This document shows positions 7,470-17,305 of a DNA stretch of 64,000 bases, one piece after another. Below the pieces are notes generated by a model. That model was not told where the DNA came from, searched no databases, and saw only the letters and a list, made by a program, of their open reading frames with translations. The position numbers were made by a program, and so were the translations under genes. Numbering within the stretch: the first letter of the stretch is position 1; every line of letters begins with the position of its first letter. This DNA is from Sphingobacterium paucimobilis HER1398 (GTDB taxonomy: Bacteria > Bacteroidota > Bacteroidia > Sphingobacteriales > Sphingobacteriaceae). The stretch lies in NCBI RefSeq assembly GCF_000416985.1, contig NZ_ATDL01000004.1:1-64000 (forward strand). The letters are read 5' to 3'.

Positions 7470-8942
7470 ATGCAACATAATCTATTCGTATACAATACCC
7501 TTACGCGAAAAAAGGAAAAGTTTGAACCAATTCATCCTAATCTAGTTGGTATGTATGTATGCGGTCCTACCGTATACAGCGATGTACATTTGGGCAATTG
7601 TAGAACCTTTGTATCCTTCGATCTGATTTTTCGCTACCTATTGCATTTGGGGTATAAAGTTCGATATGTAAGGAATATTACGGATGCTGGACACCTCGAA
7701 GGGGATAACGATGAGGGAGATGATAAGTTTGCGAAAAAAGCGAAACTCCTGCAGTTGGAGCCAATGGAGATTGTGCAAAAGTATACCCTTGGCTTTCACG
7801 ACGTGTTGCAGATGTTCAATACATTGCCGCCAAGCATAGAACCGACTGCTACAGGACATATTTCAGAGCAGATCGAGATGGTACAGCAAATTATCGAGAA
7901 CGGGTATGCCTATGAGGTCAATGGGACGGTGTATTTTGATGTGGATAAATATGTAAAAGAACATAATTATACTATTCTGACCAATCGTAATCTCGAGGAT
8001 ATGTTGAATAATACCCGCGAATTAGGTGGGCAGGATGAAAAGAGAGGACGGTTAGATTTTGCGTTGTGGATTAAGGCCAAGCCAGAACATATCATGAGAT
8101 GGCCTGCACCTTGGAGTGTTGGTTTTCCGGGATGGCATATCGAATGTTCGGCGATGAGTCGCAAGTATCTTGGCGATCAGTTTGATATACATGGGGGTGG
8201 AATGGACTTGGCAGCTACACATCATACCAATGAAATAGCGCAGTCCGAAGCGTGTAATCACGTACAACCTGCTAAATATTGGATGCATACTAATATGCTG
8301 ACTGTAAATGGCGCACGGATGTCAAAATCTGCGGGGAACGGCTTCTTGCCAGGTGAATTGTTTACAGGTGATCACCCGCTGCTTGAGAGAGGATATTCTC
8401 CTATGGCGGTTCGCTTTTTCATGTTACAAGCACACTACAGAAGTACATTAGACTTTTCGAACGAAGCATTGGATGCTGCTGAAAAAGGCTATAAGCGCTT
8501 GATGACGGCTATATCTTTGTTGGATAAAATCACGCCTGCCGCTAAGACCAAGATCGATGTGGATTTAGAGGATGTACGTAACAGGTGTTATGCGGCCATG
8601 GATGATGATTTTAACAGCCCAATCTTGATTGCTGAGCTTTTTGAAATGGTTCGTCTTATCAATTCCATTTATGACGGTAAGCAGCAGGTTAATGTGGCGA
8701 CACTAGCGCAGATCAAGCAATTGATGCATGACTTTGTGGTCGAGATCATGGGGTTGAAAGATGATCAGATGGCTGGTGATAGTCTCCATATAGACGGATT
8801 AATGGATTTGATTATAGGGATCAGAAATGAAGCAAAGCAGAATAAGGATTTTGCAACTTCTGACCGGATCAGACAAGAGCTATCTTCTATTGGCATACAG
8901 CTGAAAGACAGTAAAGACGGGACACTTTGGAATAAGATTTGA
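7470..8942 (+). CDS. cysS: Cysteinyl-tRNA synthetase
   Basis: A 490-residue class I synthetase charging tRNA-Cys. The N-terminal CGPTVY motif gives zinc ligand Cys31, and HLGN (40-43) is the HIGH-type signature. The other zinc ligands are Cys226 (WHIEC), His251 and Glu255 (HHTNE), which together discriminate cysteine from serine. RMSKS (283-287) is the KMSKS loop. A DALR-type anticodon-binding region follows. It lies 26 bp after der and 43 bp before a secreted protein gene on the same strand. Confidence 0.97.
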   Translation: MQHNLFVYNTLTRKKEKFEPIHPNLVGMYVCGPTVYSDVHLGNCRTFVSFDLIFRYLLHLGYKVRYVRNITDAGHLEGDNDEGDDKFAKKAKLLQLEPMEIVQKYTLGFHDVLQMFNTLPPSIEPTATGHISEQIEMVQQIIENGYAYEVNGTVYFDVDKYVKEHNYTILTNRNLEDMLNNTRELGGQDEKRGRLDFALWIKAKPEHIMRWPAPWSVGFPGWHIECSAMSRKYLGDQFDIHGGGMDLAATHHTNEIAQSEACNHVQPAKYWMHTNMLTVNGARMSKSAGNGFLPGELFTGDHPLLERGYSPMAVRFFMLQAHYRSTLDFSNEALDAAEKGYKRLMTAISLLDKITPAAKTKIDVDLEDVRNRCYAAMDDDFNSPILIAELFEMVRLINSIYDGKQQVNVATLAQIKQLMHDFVVEIMGLKDDQMAGDSLHIDGLMDLIIGIRNEAKQNKDFATSDRIRQELSSIGIQLKDSKDGTLWNKI

Positions 8943-8985
8943 TATGGTAGGTTCAAAATGACAGCTAAAAACAGGTCATATATTT

Positions 8986-9855
8986 ATGAAGTATAACAGT
9001 ATTCTTACCAGCATATCTCTTGTTTGTTTTACATTTCCCGCTCAGGTATTGTTTGCACAATTACCAGATAAAGTTGGTGGCCTCATTACAGCAGATAGAA
9101 ATGCTGCAGCGATTTCTAAAACGCAATCGCCGCATGCGGCTTTTTCCTCAATTATTGATAAGCAATCGGTTTTTTATGTGCCTTCTGCGGTTAATGCTTT
9201 CAATTATTTGAATAATAGACCCAATATTCCTGATGTCTTGAACTGGGATCCTAATTTTGCTTTAGTATCCAAAAGTTTGGATTGGGGAGTGACGTCTGGT
9301 AAGATGGAGTTTCAGAAGGTAGGAGCGGTAAAGAGAAATGGGCAGTATTTGACTGTATGGAAGCGGGGTAAGAAAGGAGATTGGAAAGTCGAATTACGAG
9401 CAGAGGTGGAAAATTTTGGTAAAAATCAGCCTAAAGAGATATGGTACCATGAGCCCGATGACTCTTGGTATCTGAAGCATCGCTCCAAAGTTAGATTACA
9501 GCAACGGGAGGATGTGGTGATGTCTACGGATCAATTGTTTTCCACAGTCTTGAAAGCGAATAATGAAACGGCCTACTCCGAGTTTTTGGCGGATGACGTC
9601 CGCTTCTACTACCCATGGCAAGAGGAAATATCGGGCAAGAAAAATGTACTGTCATTTCTGAAAAAACAACGGATTACAATTGAGACCGAGCCTACTGATG
9701 TCGGAAGGGCGTATAGTGGTGAGTTTGCTTATTCTTTGGGAACAGCTACAGTTGCTTCAAAGGAGAAAGAAGTGAAGTTTAACTATATAAGAATATGGCA
9801 GCTGAAAGACGATTATCAATGGCGTGTGGTTTTAGAAATGCTATTTGAGCGATAG
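8986..9855 (+). CDS. Secreted protein with two SnoaL/NTF2-like domains
   Basis: A 289-residue protein with an N-terminal signal peptide (hydrophobic core, cleavage near LFAQ at about 25). Two similar alpha+beta halves can be seen. Residues ~30-150 end in strands around YLTVWKRGKKGDWKVE. Residues ~175-289 begin with the helix QLFSTVLKANNETAYSEFLADD and end in IRIWQLKDDYQWRVVLEML. The second half is typical of DUF4440/SnoaL-like folds, in which the final strand reports 'W+v'. No catalytic residue set is obvious, and the function is unknown. It is the last gene before a bidirectional terminator, downstream of cysS. Confidence 0.75.
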   Translation: MKYNSILTSISLVCFTFPAQVLFAQLPDKVGGLITADRNAAAISKTQSPHAAFSSIIDKQSVFYVPSAVNAFNYLNNRPNIPDVLNWDPNFALVSKSLDWGVTSGKMEFQKVGAVKRNGQYLTVWKRGKKGDWKVELRAEVENFGKNQPKEIWYHEPDDSWYLKHRSKVRLQQREDVVMSTDQLFSTVLKANNETAYSEFLADDVRFYYPWQEEISGKKNVLSFLKKQRITIETEPTDVGRAYSGEFAYSLGTATVASKEKEVKFNYIRIWQLKDDYQWRVVLEMLFER

Positions 9856-9873
9856 GTTTCATTTCAAGAATAA

Positions 9874-9908
9874 AAAAAAGGCGAAAAGTTTAACTTTTCG
9901 CCTTTTTT
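9874..9908. terminator. Bidirectional terminator between convergent genes
   Basis: A perfect 16-bp inverted repeat (A-tract, GGCGAAAAGT, loop TTA, ACTTTTCGCC, T-tract). It works for both the SnoaL-like gene (+) and the PPIase gene (-). Confidence 0.9.
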
Positions 9909-9909
9909 A

Positions 9910-11280
9910 TTACTTGCCTTTCACGATTTTATCATCATTGTTGACCCATACTTTTAATTCATCGCAGGATAAAAAGTCTGGATTTATGTCGATGTAAGTT
10001 GTCTCTCTTCGGGATTCAAACCATTCACTCAATGTGCGGTTTACTTTATCTTGCCGTGCCGCTTCTTTGATTTTTGCAAAATCTTGATCCAAGTTTGCTT
10101 TATGCGGAGCTATTCTGGATTTCAAATAATAGATACGGTAAGATGATTCGCCCGTTCTTTTATCAGTGTATAGCACCGAAGGAGATACTTCACCTTCTTT
10201 TAGAGGATCTATGGCATTAAATACGGCGACATCATCCAATTGATCTACTGGGATCAACGTCGAACGATCTTCCATATTCGTAACTACACCACCATTGTAT
10301 TTCGTTTCTTTATCATCCGAATATAGGGAAGCTGCCGTATTGAAGTTCATTCGTTTGGTGTTAACGATGACATTGTGAATACTGTCTATTTTTGATTTTG
10401 CACGAGATAGTGCAGCAGGTGTAGGTTTGCTTTTGATCAGGATGTGACGCACATTTACTTCCTCCCCTCTTCTTTCAAGAACTTGTAAGAAGTGAAAGCC
10501 AAACTGAGTTTCAAATACAGGTGATATCTCACCTGCTTTCAATTTAAAAGCTTGTGCTGCGAATTCTTTTACCCATGCATCTCTTGTGCTGAATCCCAGC
10601 TCTCCACCGTAAGGGGCAGAACCATCTTCTGAGTATAGACGAGCAATGGTTCCGAAATCCGAACCATTTAATACTTGTTGACGGTAGCCTTCAGCCTTGG
10701 TACGGAATTGTTCTTTTTCCTCTTTTGTCAATACGGGATCGATTACCAATTGTGCATATTCTATCTCTGTATTGAAATAAGGAAGACTGTCTGCATTCAA
10801 ACTTTGGAAATATTTCTTAACCTCTTGAGGGGTTACGTCAACTTTAGAAACCAATTGTCCCTGCATTTTATTACCCTTCAACTGTTCGGCAACGGCAGGA
10901 CGCATCTCTTCTTTATGCTGTAAAATGGAGCGATTTAAAAACTCTTCCAATCTTTCCTTGCCTCCTGCTTTTTGAATCATGGAGCGGATACGAAAATTTA
11001 GCTGATCATCTATTTCACTCTCGGATACTTCGACAGAGTCAATTACCGCTTGTTGAGCTAACAGCTTTTGTGTTAATAATTGCTGTAGAATATAGCACTT
11101 TATCTTATCATTAGGCGTGTTTCCTTGGGCTAAAAACTGGGTGTATTCCAATTCCAAATCCGATTGTAGGATATAACTTGTCCCAACGGTCGATATGACA
11201 CGGTCTATTAGCTTCTCTTGTCCAATAGCTGGTGAAAAGTATATCGACAGAATAAGAAATACTCCTAAGAATTTTTTCAT
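9910..11280 (-). CDS. Periplasmic SurA-like peptidyl-prolyl isomerase
   Basis: A 456-residue envelope chaperone/PPIase. The signal peptide ends near SPAIGQ (21). An N-terminal SurA helical domain (about 25-165) precedes two parvulin (PpiC/rotamase) domains at about 173-272 and 277-385. The first has the SEDGSAPYGGELGF and FGFHFLQVLERR motifs; the second begins VRHILIK. A C-terminal helix returns to the chaperone domain (WFESRRETTYIDI). In this family it escorts outer-membrane proteins through the periplasm, which fits the many barrels in the window. A possible -7 box lies 111 bp upstream. Confidence 0.9.
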   Translation of the reverse strand: MKKFLGVFLILSIYFSPAIGQEKLIDRVISTVGTSYILQSDLELEYTQFLAQGNTPNDKIKCYILQQLLTQKLLAQQAVIDSVEVSESEIDDQLNFRIRSMIQKAGGKERLEEFLNRSILQHKEEMRPAVAEQLKGNKMQGQLVSKVDVTPQEVKKYFQSLNADSLPYFNTEIEYAQLVIDPVLTKEEKEQFRTKAEGYRQQVLNGSDFGTIARLYSEDGSAPYGGELGFSTRDAWVKEFAAQAFKLKAGEISPVFETQFGFHFLQVLERRGEEVNVRHILIKSKPTPAALSRAKSKIDSIHNVIVNTKRMNFNTAASLYSDDKETKYNGGVVTNMEDRSTLIPVDQLDDVAVFNAIDPLKEGEVSPSVLYTDKRTGESSYRIYYLKSRIAPHKANLDQDFAKIKEAARQDKVNRTLSEWFESRRETTYIDINPDFLSCDELKVWVNNDDKIVKGK

Positions 11281-11597
11281 CTTTTTCTAATTTGTTTTTA
11301 ATTTGTAATGAAGCAATCCGATCTGCTCACCGAATGTGACGGTCTAAATCGTGATAGTTTCATAATAATATATTGTTCAATATTTGTATACAAAAATATC
11401 AGAATAATTTGTAAAAGTCGTATTTTTCATCAGAATAAGATTATCTTTCCCTATCGTAGTGCTATGTACAGCAAAGGTTATGGTAGATTGTCTGATCTAA
11501 ATCTTTATATGCTTTTTTTTATTCTAGATTTTCCTACGAATATAGCTTTTTGATAAAGGGTAATAAGGTTTTTAACGAAATTTAACGCAGGTATAAT
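11281..11597. other. Divergent intergenic region, no gene recognised
   Basis: AT-rich, 317 bp, between the SurA-like gene (-) and the lactonase gene (+). An 81-codon ORF (11308-11553) has Cys/Ile-rich low-complexity content with no family resemblance and is not accepted. CAAAAATA at 11391-11398 reads TATTTTTG on the minus strand and may be the promoter of the SurA-like gene. Confidence 0.5.
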
Positions 11598-12698
11598 ATG
11601 TTTGATTTAAAGAGAGTAGGCGCATTTTTTTTAGGAATATTGATTTCAGTTTTGTTTTCTGATTTAATCGCTCAGACGACCAAATTTTATGTCGGTACAT
11701 ATACCTCTCCAACAGGTAGCAAAGGTGTACAGCTTTATGATTTCGAGGTCCATACTGGAAAGTCTGTTTTCTCCAACACTATACCCATGGATAACCCTTC
11801 TTTTCTAGCTCGCAAAGGACAGGTGTTGTATGCTGTTAACGAAAATAATGAGGGAAGGTTGACCGCTATTGATTTAGAAAACAATACGATAATCGGGGCC
11901 CTGCCAACCAAAGGAGCTCATCCTTGCCATGTGGCAATCAGTCCTACTCAACCTGTCGCAGTCGTGTCTAATTATACTGGAGGTTCTCTGTTGCTGGTAT
12001 CCCTGAAAGAAGACGGTAGCTTGGACCGAGAGGAGGATTTTATACAGTTTAAAGGAAGCAGTGTCAATAAAGACCGACAGTCCGGATCTCACGTGCATTC
12101 TGCTTTTTTCTCTGCCGATGGCTCGAAGTTGTTTGTTTCCGATTTGGGAGCTGATCTTATCTACATATATGGAGTCGAGCAAAAAGGTGATGGGTATAGT
12201 TTGCATAGAATCGATAGTATACCGACTCCAAAAGGGACAGGGCCAAGGCATGTTGTCGTATCGGACGATGCAAGGTGTGTATATGCTGTGCTCGAATTGA
12301 CAGGTGAGGTCGCTGTATTTCACGAAAAGGATAGTCGTTGGGTTAATACGCAGATACTGCCGATTTATGCTGAAGGATTCGTGGGCGAACATGGGGGCGC
12401 AGATATAAAAATATCGAAAGATGGTAAGTTTATCTATGCAACCAATCGTGGGGATGCTAATGTGGTTGCTTCTTATCAAGTGAAGAAGGATAAAACCCTT
12501 CATCTGAAAAGTATACTATCTACAGGAGGGAACTCCCCTAGGAATCTGAATATTTCGGAAGACGATAGCCGAGTGTTTATAACAAATCAAATTTCGAATC
12601 AAATTACGGTCTTTAAAAGAAACAAGCACACTGGAGCTCTAGAGGCAGAAAAATCTGCTTGGGTCGATGTCAGTAAACCGGTTTGTCTTATTTTTTAA
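11598..12698 (+). CDS. Secreted seven-bladed beta-propeller lactonase (YbhE/Pgl type)
   Basis: A 366-residue protein of the lactonase/6-phosphogluconolactonase propeller family. The signature begins FYVGTYTSPTGSKGVQLYDF and continues with the blade motifs HPCHVAISP, SHVHSAFFSADGSKLFVSDLGAD, GTGPRHVVVSDD and GGNSPRNLNIS. An N-terminal hydrophobic segment (about 8-25, ending SDLIAQ) is a signal peptide, so the protein acts outside the cytoplasm and is unlikely to serve the pentose phosphate pathway. The sugar-lactone substrate is unknown. It stands alone, convergent with mtgA. Confidence 0.88.
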   Translation: MFDLKRVGAFFLGILISVLFSDLIAQTTKFYVGTYTSPTGSKGVQLYDFEVHTGKSVFSNTIPMDNPSFLARKGQVLYAVNENNEGRLTAIDLENNTIIGALPTKGAHPCHVAISPTQPVAVVSNYTGGSLLLVSLKEDGSLDREEDFIQFKGSSVNKDRQSGSHVHSAFFSADGSKLFVSDLGADLIYIYGVEQKGDGYSLHRIDSIPTPKGTGPRHVVVSDDARCVYAVLELTGEVAVFHEKDSRWVNTQILPIYAEGFVGEHGGADIKISKDGKFIYATNRGDANVVASYQVKKDKTLHLKSILSTGGNSPRNLNISEDDSRVFITNQISNQITVFKRNKHTGALEAEKSAWVDVSKPVCLIF

Positions 12699-12721
12699 TG
12701 AACGTATAGCGATAACGAAAC

Positions 12722-13450
12722 TTACTCCGGAATATCATAATGACCGAGGTAGCGGACAATGTTATTGGCTCTTGAATTGATATAGTTGGACGGACGGCGG
12801 GCATCCCACTGTCTTGGATTGGGTAATATAGCTATAATCAATGCAGCCTCTTTTTTAGTCAGGCTTTTGGCGGATTTGTTGAAATAGTAATGCGCAGCAG
12901 CTTCTGCTCCATATACCCCTTGTCCCATTTCAATAACATTAAGGTAGACTTCTAAGATCCTCTTTTTACTCCAGAGGATTTCAATCAGAAAGGTGAAATA
13001 GGTCTCTAAGCCTTTTCGCAGCCAAGAACGTCCCGGCCAAAGAAATACATTTTTTGCCACTTGTTGGCTGATGGTACTACCCCCGCGAAGCGGTTTGCCT
13101 GATTTGTTCTTCTCTAATGCCTGCTTGATGGCATCAGTATCAAAACCATTGTGCGTCATGAAATGAGCGTCTTCACCGGCCAAGGCTGCTCTCTTTAGAT
13201 TATTAGACAATTCATCGTATGGTAGCCAGTCTTTTTCTATTTTAAACCCTTTTCCTTCAGACTGCCATTGGAACCCTCTCTTTATCATGAGATAAGTGAT
13301 TGGCGGATTGATAAACTTTAAACACAGTGTCCATAAAATGGTCAGCGCAAAGAATCCTCCTACGAGCCGTATTGACCACTTTTTTAGTTGTTTTTTCCAG
13401 GGAAGTGGAACTGTTTTTTTCTTTCTATAATTACCACGCTTTATTGCCAT
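12722..13450 (-). CDS. mtgA: Monofunctional peptidoglycan transglycosylase
   Basis: A 242-residue GT51 glycosyltransferase that polymerises lipid II at the periplasmic face. Seen: one N-terminal transmembrane segment (IRLVGGFFALTILWTLCL), the catalytic motif region AGEDAHFMTHNGFD, GGSTISQQVAKN, RILEVYLNVIEMG and GVYGAEAAAHYYF. There is no transpeptidase domain. The ORF could extend 15 codons upstream to 13495, but a -7 box (13472-13479) lies inside that extension, so the start MAIKRGNYRKK at 13450 is preferred. Confidence 0.93.
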   Translation of the reverse strand: MAIKRGNYRKKKTVPLPWKKQLKKWSIRLVGGFFALTILWTLCLKFINPPITYLMIKRGFQWQSEGKGFKIEKDWLPYDELSNNLKRAALAGEDAHFMTHNGFDTDAIKQALEKNKSGKPLRGGSTISQQVAKNVFLWPGRSWLRKGLETYFTFLIEILWSKKRILEVYLNVIEMGQGVYGAEAAAHYYFNKSAKSLTKKEAALIIAILPNPRQWDARRPSNYINSRANNIVRYLGHYDIPE

Positions 13451-13471
13451 GACCTCATCACAAATTGGATG

Positions 13472-13479
13472 CAAACCTA
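13472..13479 (-). promoter_or_regulatory. -7 box of mtgA
   Basis: TAGGTTTG on the minus strand, 21 bp before the preferred start. The same octamer occurs at the same distance before lptB. Confidence 0.5.
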
Positions 13480-13579
13480 TGAAAAAAAGAGACAAATTAT
13501 GTACTTACCAATGCTTTTTTAAGCAGTAGACAGATACATTCTGTAAAAATTACTAATTTACAGGATTATTATCCGTATT

Positions 13580-14611
13580 ATGACTGTAAAAAATATTCTG
13601 TTTTTGTTTTTAATGTTTATGAGTTCAGTTGGTATAGGGCAACAAGCAGTGCCTAAAGATAAGGTAATCCTTGTGATCCATGGAGGTGCAGGGACTATCT
13701 TGAAGTCAAAAATGACTTCCCAAAAAGAGCAGGCCTATACGGATGCGCTTCGAGCGTCATTGAGGGCTGGCTATGATATTCTAAAATCTGGTGGGAAAAG
13801 TGAAGCGGCTGTTGAAGCAGCGATCCATGTTATGGAAGATTCTCCATTGTTCAATGCTGGGAAGGGGGCTGTTTTTACCCATGAAGGGAAAAATGAGCTT
13901 GATGCTTCTATTATGAAAGGTAAGGATGGCACAGCAGGAGCTGTTGCAGGCGTTACCACAATCAAGAACCCGATAACTGCAGCTATAGCAGTTATGGAGC
14001 GCTCGGCTCATGTCATGATGATGGGAGATGGGGCCGAAAAATTTGCCAAAGAACAGGGAATTACTTTAGTGGATCCATCTTACTTCTATACGCAAGAGCG
14101 TTGGGACGCCCTACAGCGCATACGAAAAGAAAACAGTAAAGCTGTTGAATTAGATCATAGTGATAAGCAATCAGTTGTAAAGCCGGAGTGGAAGGACGAA
14201 AAGTTTGGAACGGTAGGATGTGTGGCCTTGGACAGTAATGGAGATCTATCCGCAGGCACGTCCACAGGCGGAATGACCAATAAGAAGTTTGGTCGGGTGG
14301 GAGACTCCCCTGTTATTGGTGCAGGGACCTATGCTAATCAGCAGGTGGGAATCTCTTGTACTGGATGGGGCGAATATTTCATACGAAATGTTGCTGCGTA
14401 TGATGTTGCTGCACTGATGAAATATAAGTCGTTTTCCGTGTTGGAAGCGTCGAAAGAAGTTATTCGAAAAATTGGAGAAATGGGCGGAGACGGGGGTATG
14501 ATTGTCTTGGACAAGGAGGGAAATGTCGCCTTGCCATTTAATACCGCAGGGATGTATCGTGGATATATCACGGAGTCGGGAGACGTTAAAATAGAGATTT
14601 ACAAGGAATAG
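13580..14611 (+). CDS. Secreted isoaspartyl peptidase / plant-type L-asparaginase
   Basis: A 343-residue Ntn-hydrolase of family T2, which hydrolyses isoaspartyl dipeptides and asparagine after self-cleavage. The signal peptide ends near VGIGQQ (22). VIHGGAGTI is the N-terminal signature and FNAGKGAVFT follows. The autocleavage site is the bond before Thr211 in KFGTVGCVALD, which becomes the nucleophile, and STGGMTNKKFGRVGDSP and GAGTYA supply substrate-binding residues. All key residues are present. It is followed 87 bp later by mutS. Confidence 0.93.
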   Translation: MTVKNILFLFLMFMSSVGIGQQAVPKDKVILVIHGGAGTILKSKMTSQKEQAYTDALRASLRAGYDILKSGGKSEAAVEAAIHVMEDSPLFNAGKGAVFTHEGKNELDASIMKGKDGTAGAVAGVTTIKNPITAAIAVMERSAHVMMMGDGAEKFAKEQGITLVDPSYFYTQERWDALQRIRKENSKAVELDHSDKQSVVKPEWKDEKFGTVGCVALDSNGDLSAGTSTGGMTNKKFGRVGDSPVIGAGTYANQQVGISCTGWGEYFIRNVAAYDVAALMKYKSFSVLEASKEVIRKIGEMGGDGGMIVLDKEGNVALPFNTAGMYRGYITESGDVKIEIYKE

Positions 14612-14698
14612 GCCAGAATGCTTTGATTGGGGGATATTCGGCTTGCCAAATCCCCACAATTCTCTTATTTTTACACCTCAACAAAAAACAGATTTCCA

Positions 14699-17305
14699 TT
14701 GGCAAAAGTAAAGAAAGAAACTCCCTTAATGCAGCAGTACAATACGATCAAGGCAAAGTACCCTGGTGCATTATTATTATTTCGTGTTGGTGATTTTTAT
14801 GAGACTTTTGGTGAAGATGCGATTAAGGCTGCGGGAATCCTTGGCATTGTCTTGACCAAACGTGGGAACGGTTCCGAATCCGAAACTGCGCTTGCAGGAT
14901 TCCCTCATCATTCGTTGGAAACTTATCTTCCAAAATTGGTGCGTGCGGGGCAACGCGTCGCAATATGTGACCAATTGGAAGATCCCAAGCAGACGAAGAC
15001 GATTGTCAAGCGGGGCGTTACAGAATTGGTCACTCCTGGCGTTTCGTACAATGATAATATTGTACAACAAAAATCCAACAACTACTTGGCCTCTGTTTTT
15101 TTTGAAAAAAACTCCATTGGTATTTCGTTCCTGGATATTTCCACAGGAGAGTTTCTCGTTGCTCAGGGAGGTGCAGGATATATTGATAAGTTGCTGCAAG
15201 GTTTCAAACCAACTGAAGTCATTATGCCCCGCAAGCAGATGAAGGAGTTTACCACCAATTTTGGGAGTCAATATTATACGTATTCACTGGATGAGTGGCC
15301 CTACACAGGAGACTATGCAGAAGAGAATTTGTTGAAGCATTTCGAAGTAAAGTCTTTAAAAGGTTTTGGTATTGATCGTATGCCTACGGCAATTATTGCC
15401 GCAGGTGTAGCGTTACATTACCTTAACGAGACAGAACACCGGAATTTACAGCATATTTCCCACATTGCACGGATAGAAGAAGACCGTTATATGTGGTTGG
15501 ACCGTTTTACCATACGCAATCTAGAACTTATTGGCTCTGCCAACGAAAATGCCATAACACTGTCTGATGTTTTGGATGAAACTTCCTCCCCGATGGGCGC
15601 ACGTCTGTTGAAGCGGTGGATTGTAATGCCCCTGAAGGATATTAAGTCTATACAGGAGCGTCTCCATGTTGTCGATTATTTCCATCAACATCGAGAGTTA
15701 CGGGATGAGTTGATACGGGAGATCAAGCAGGTGGGGGACTTAGAGCGATTGATTAGTAAAATCGGCCTTCAGAAAGCTAATCCAAGGGAAATATCTCAAT
15801 TAAAACGAGCGTTGTATGCGGTCGAGAAATTGAAAACACTAACCAATGTTAAGGCATCGGAGTCTTTGGCCATGTTATCTGAGCAACTGAACCCTTGTGT
15901 GCTGATTCGCGAGAAAATCGAAAAGACAATCCAGGCAGAACCGCCCGTAGCCTTGAACAAAGGAAATGTGATAGCAGATGGGATCGATGAAGATCTTGAT
16001 AAATTGCGTAAGGTTGCTTTTGGAGGTAAGGATTATCTCTTAGAGATCCAACGAAGAGAGTCCGAAATTACAGGTATCCCATCCCTGAAAATAGCATTCA
16101 ACAACGTGTTTGGCTATTATTTGGAGGTGACCAATACCCATAAGGATAAGGTGCCAGCAGGCTGGATACGCAAACAAACGTTGGTTAATGCCGAAAGGTA
16201 TATCACGGAGGAGCTTAAAGAATACGAAGAGCAGATACTCGGAGCTGAGGAGAAGATCCAGGCCATCGAAAATCGGATCTATGCTGAATTGCTGGTGGCT
16301 ATTAGTGAATACATAAAACCGGTACAGCTGAATGCACAGCTCATTGCAAAATTAGATGTATTGCTCAACTTTGCGGTAATTGCTGAAAAAAACTATTATA
16401 TCAAGCCTGAGATCAGCGACTCAAAAATCCTCGATATTAAAGGAGGGCGTCACCCCGTTATTGAGAAAAATCTTGCCGTAGGTGAGGACTATATTACGAA
16501 TGACACATTCTTGGATCCTGATACACAGCAAATCATTATTATAACAGGACCCAATATGGCGGGTAAATCAGCTTTATTGCGTCAGACGGGCCTCATCGTC
16601 TTGATGGCGCAAATCGGTTGTTTCATCCCTGCTAAGGAAGCGCACATTGGCCTAGTGGATAAGATATTTACGCGTGTAGGTGCTTCCGATAACTTATCGT
16701 CGGGAGAATCTACGTTTATGGTTGAGATGAATGAGACCGCAAGTATCATGAATAATCTCTCGGACAGAAGCTTAATCTTATTGGATGAAATTGGACGTGG
16801 AACAAGTACCTATGATGGAATTTCGATTGCTTGGGCTATAGCGGAGTTCTTACATCAGCATCCTGCAGCTAGGGCGAAGACCTTGTTTGCAACCCATTAT
16901 CACGAGTTGAACGAGTTGAGCACTTCCATGCCGCGGATTAAGAATTTCAATGTGTCCGTCAAAGAGGTTAATAATAAGGTCATATTCCTACGCAAACTCG
17001 TTCCTGGAGGATCTGAACACAGCTTTGGTATACACGTTGCCAAATTGGCCGGTATGCCTCCAAAGCTGATCGGTCGCGCTTCCGAGATATTGAAAAGGCT
17101 GGAGCAAGAGCGTACCGGTGGGGAGAAGATAAAAGACAGTATGCGTAAGATTCAGAAACAAGCCTACCAGTTACAGATGTTTGCCATAGACGATCCTGTC
17201 TTAGAGAAGATCCGGGATATGCTTAATAATCTAGACGTCAATACGCTGACCCCTGTAGAAGCACTCATGAAATTGGACGAAATACAACGTCTGCTTAAGC
17301 ACTAA
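14699..17305 (+). CDS. mutS: DNA mismatch repair ATPase MutS
   Basis: An 868-residue mismatch sensor. The mismatch-wedge motif Phe33-Tyr34-Glu35 is in [10 protein letters not shown]. The connector, lever and clamp regions follow, and the ABC ATPase has the Walker A GPNMAGKS (near residue 620), the loop [13 protein letters not shown], Walker [17 protein letters not shown] and the [10 protein letters not shown] switch. No ATG lies upstream of the first domain. TTG at 14699 gives the family N-terminus (M)[13 protein letters not shown], while the ORF can extend to another TTG at 14627. The end overlaps the convergent barrel gene by 4 bp. Confidence 0.95.
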   Translation: MAKVKKETPLMQQYNTIKAKYPGALLLFRVGDFYETFGEDAIKAAGILGIVLTKRGNGSESETALAGFPHHSLETYLPKLVRAGQRVAICDQLEDPKQTKTIVKRGVTELVTPGVSYNDNIVQQKSNNYLASVFFEKNSIGISFLDISTGEFLVAQGGAGYIDKLLQGFKPTEVIMPRKQMKEFTTNFGSQYYTYSLDEWPYTGDYAEENLLKHFEVKSLKGFGIDRMPTAIIAAGVALHYLNETEHRNLQHISHIARIEEDRYMWLDRFTIRNLELIGSANENAITLSDVLDETSSPMGARLLKRWIVMPLKDIKSIQERLHVVDYFHQHRELRDELIREIKQVGDLERLISKIGLQKANPREISQLKRALYAVEKLKTLTNVKASESLAMLSEQLNPCVLIREKIEKTIQAEPPVALNKGNVIADGIDEDLDKLRKVAFGGKDYLLEIQRRESEITGIPSLKIAFNNVFGYYLEVTNTHKDKVPAGWIRKQTLVNAERYITEELKEYEEQILGAEEKIQAIENRIYAELLVAISEYIKPVQLNAQLIAKLDVLLNFAVIAEKNYYIKPEISDSKILDIKGGRHPVIEKNLAVGEDYITNDTFLDPDTQQIIIITGPNMAGKSALLRQTGLIVLMAQIGCFIPAKEAHIGLVDKIFTRVGASDNLSSGESTFMVEMNETASIMNNLSDRSLILLDEIGRGTSTYDGISIAWAIAEFLHQHPAARAKTLFATHYHELNELSTSMPRIKNFNVSVKEVNNKVIFLRKLVPGGSEHSFGIHVAKLAGMPPKLIGRASEILKRLEQERTGGEKIKDSMRKIQKQAYQLQMFAIDDPVLEKIRDMLNNLDVNTLTPVEALMKLDEIQRLLKH

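Noticed and set aside
11308..11553. 81-codon ORF between the SurA-like and lactonase genes
   Set aside because: Composition is Ile/Phe/Ser/Cys-rich with no domain pattern or promoter; it looks like chance in an AT-rich divergent region.
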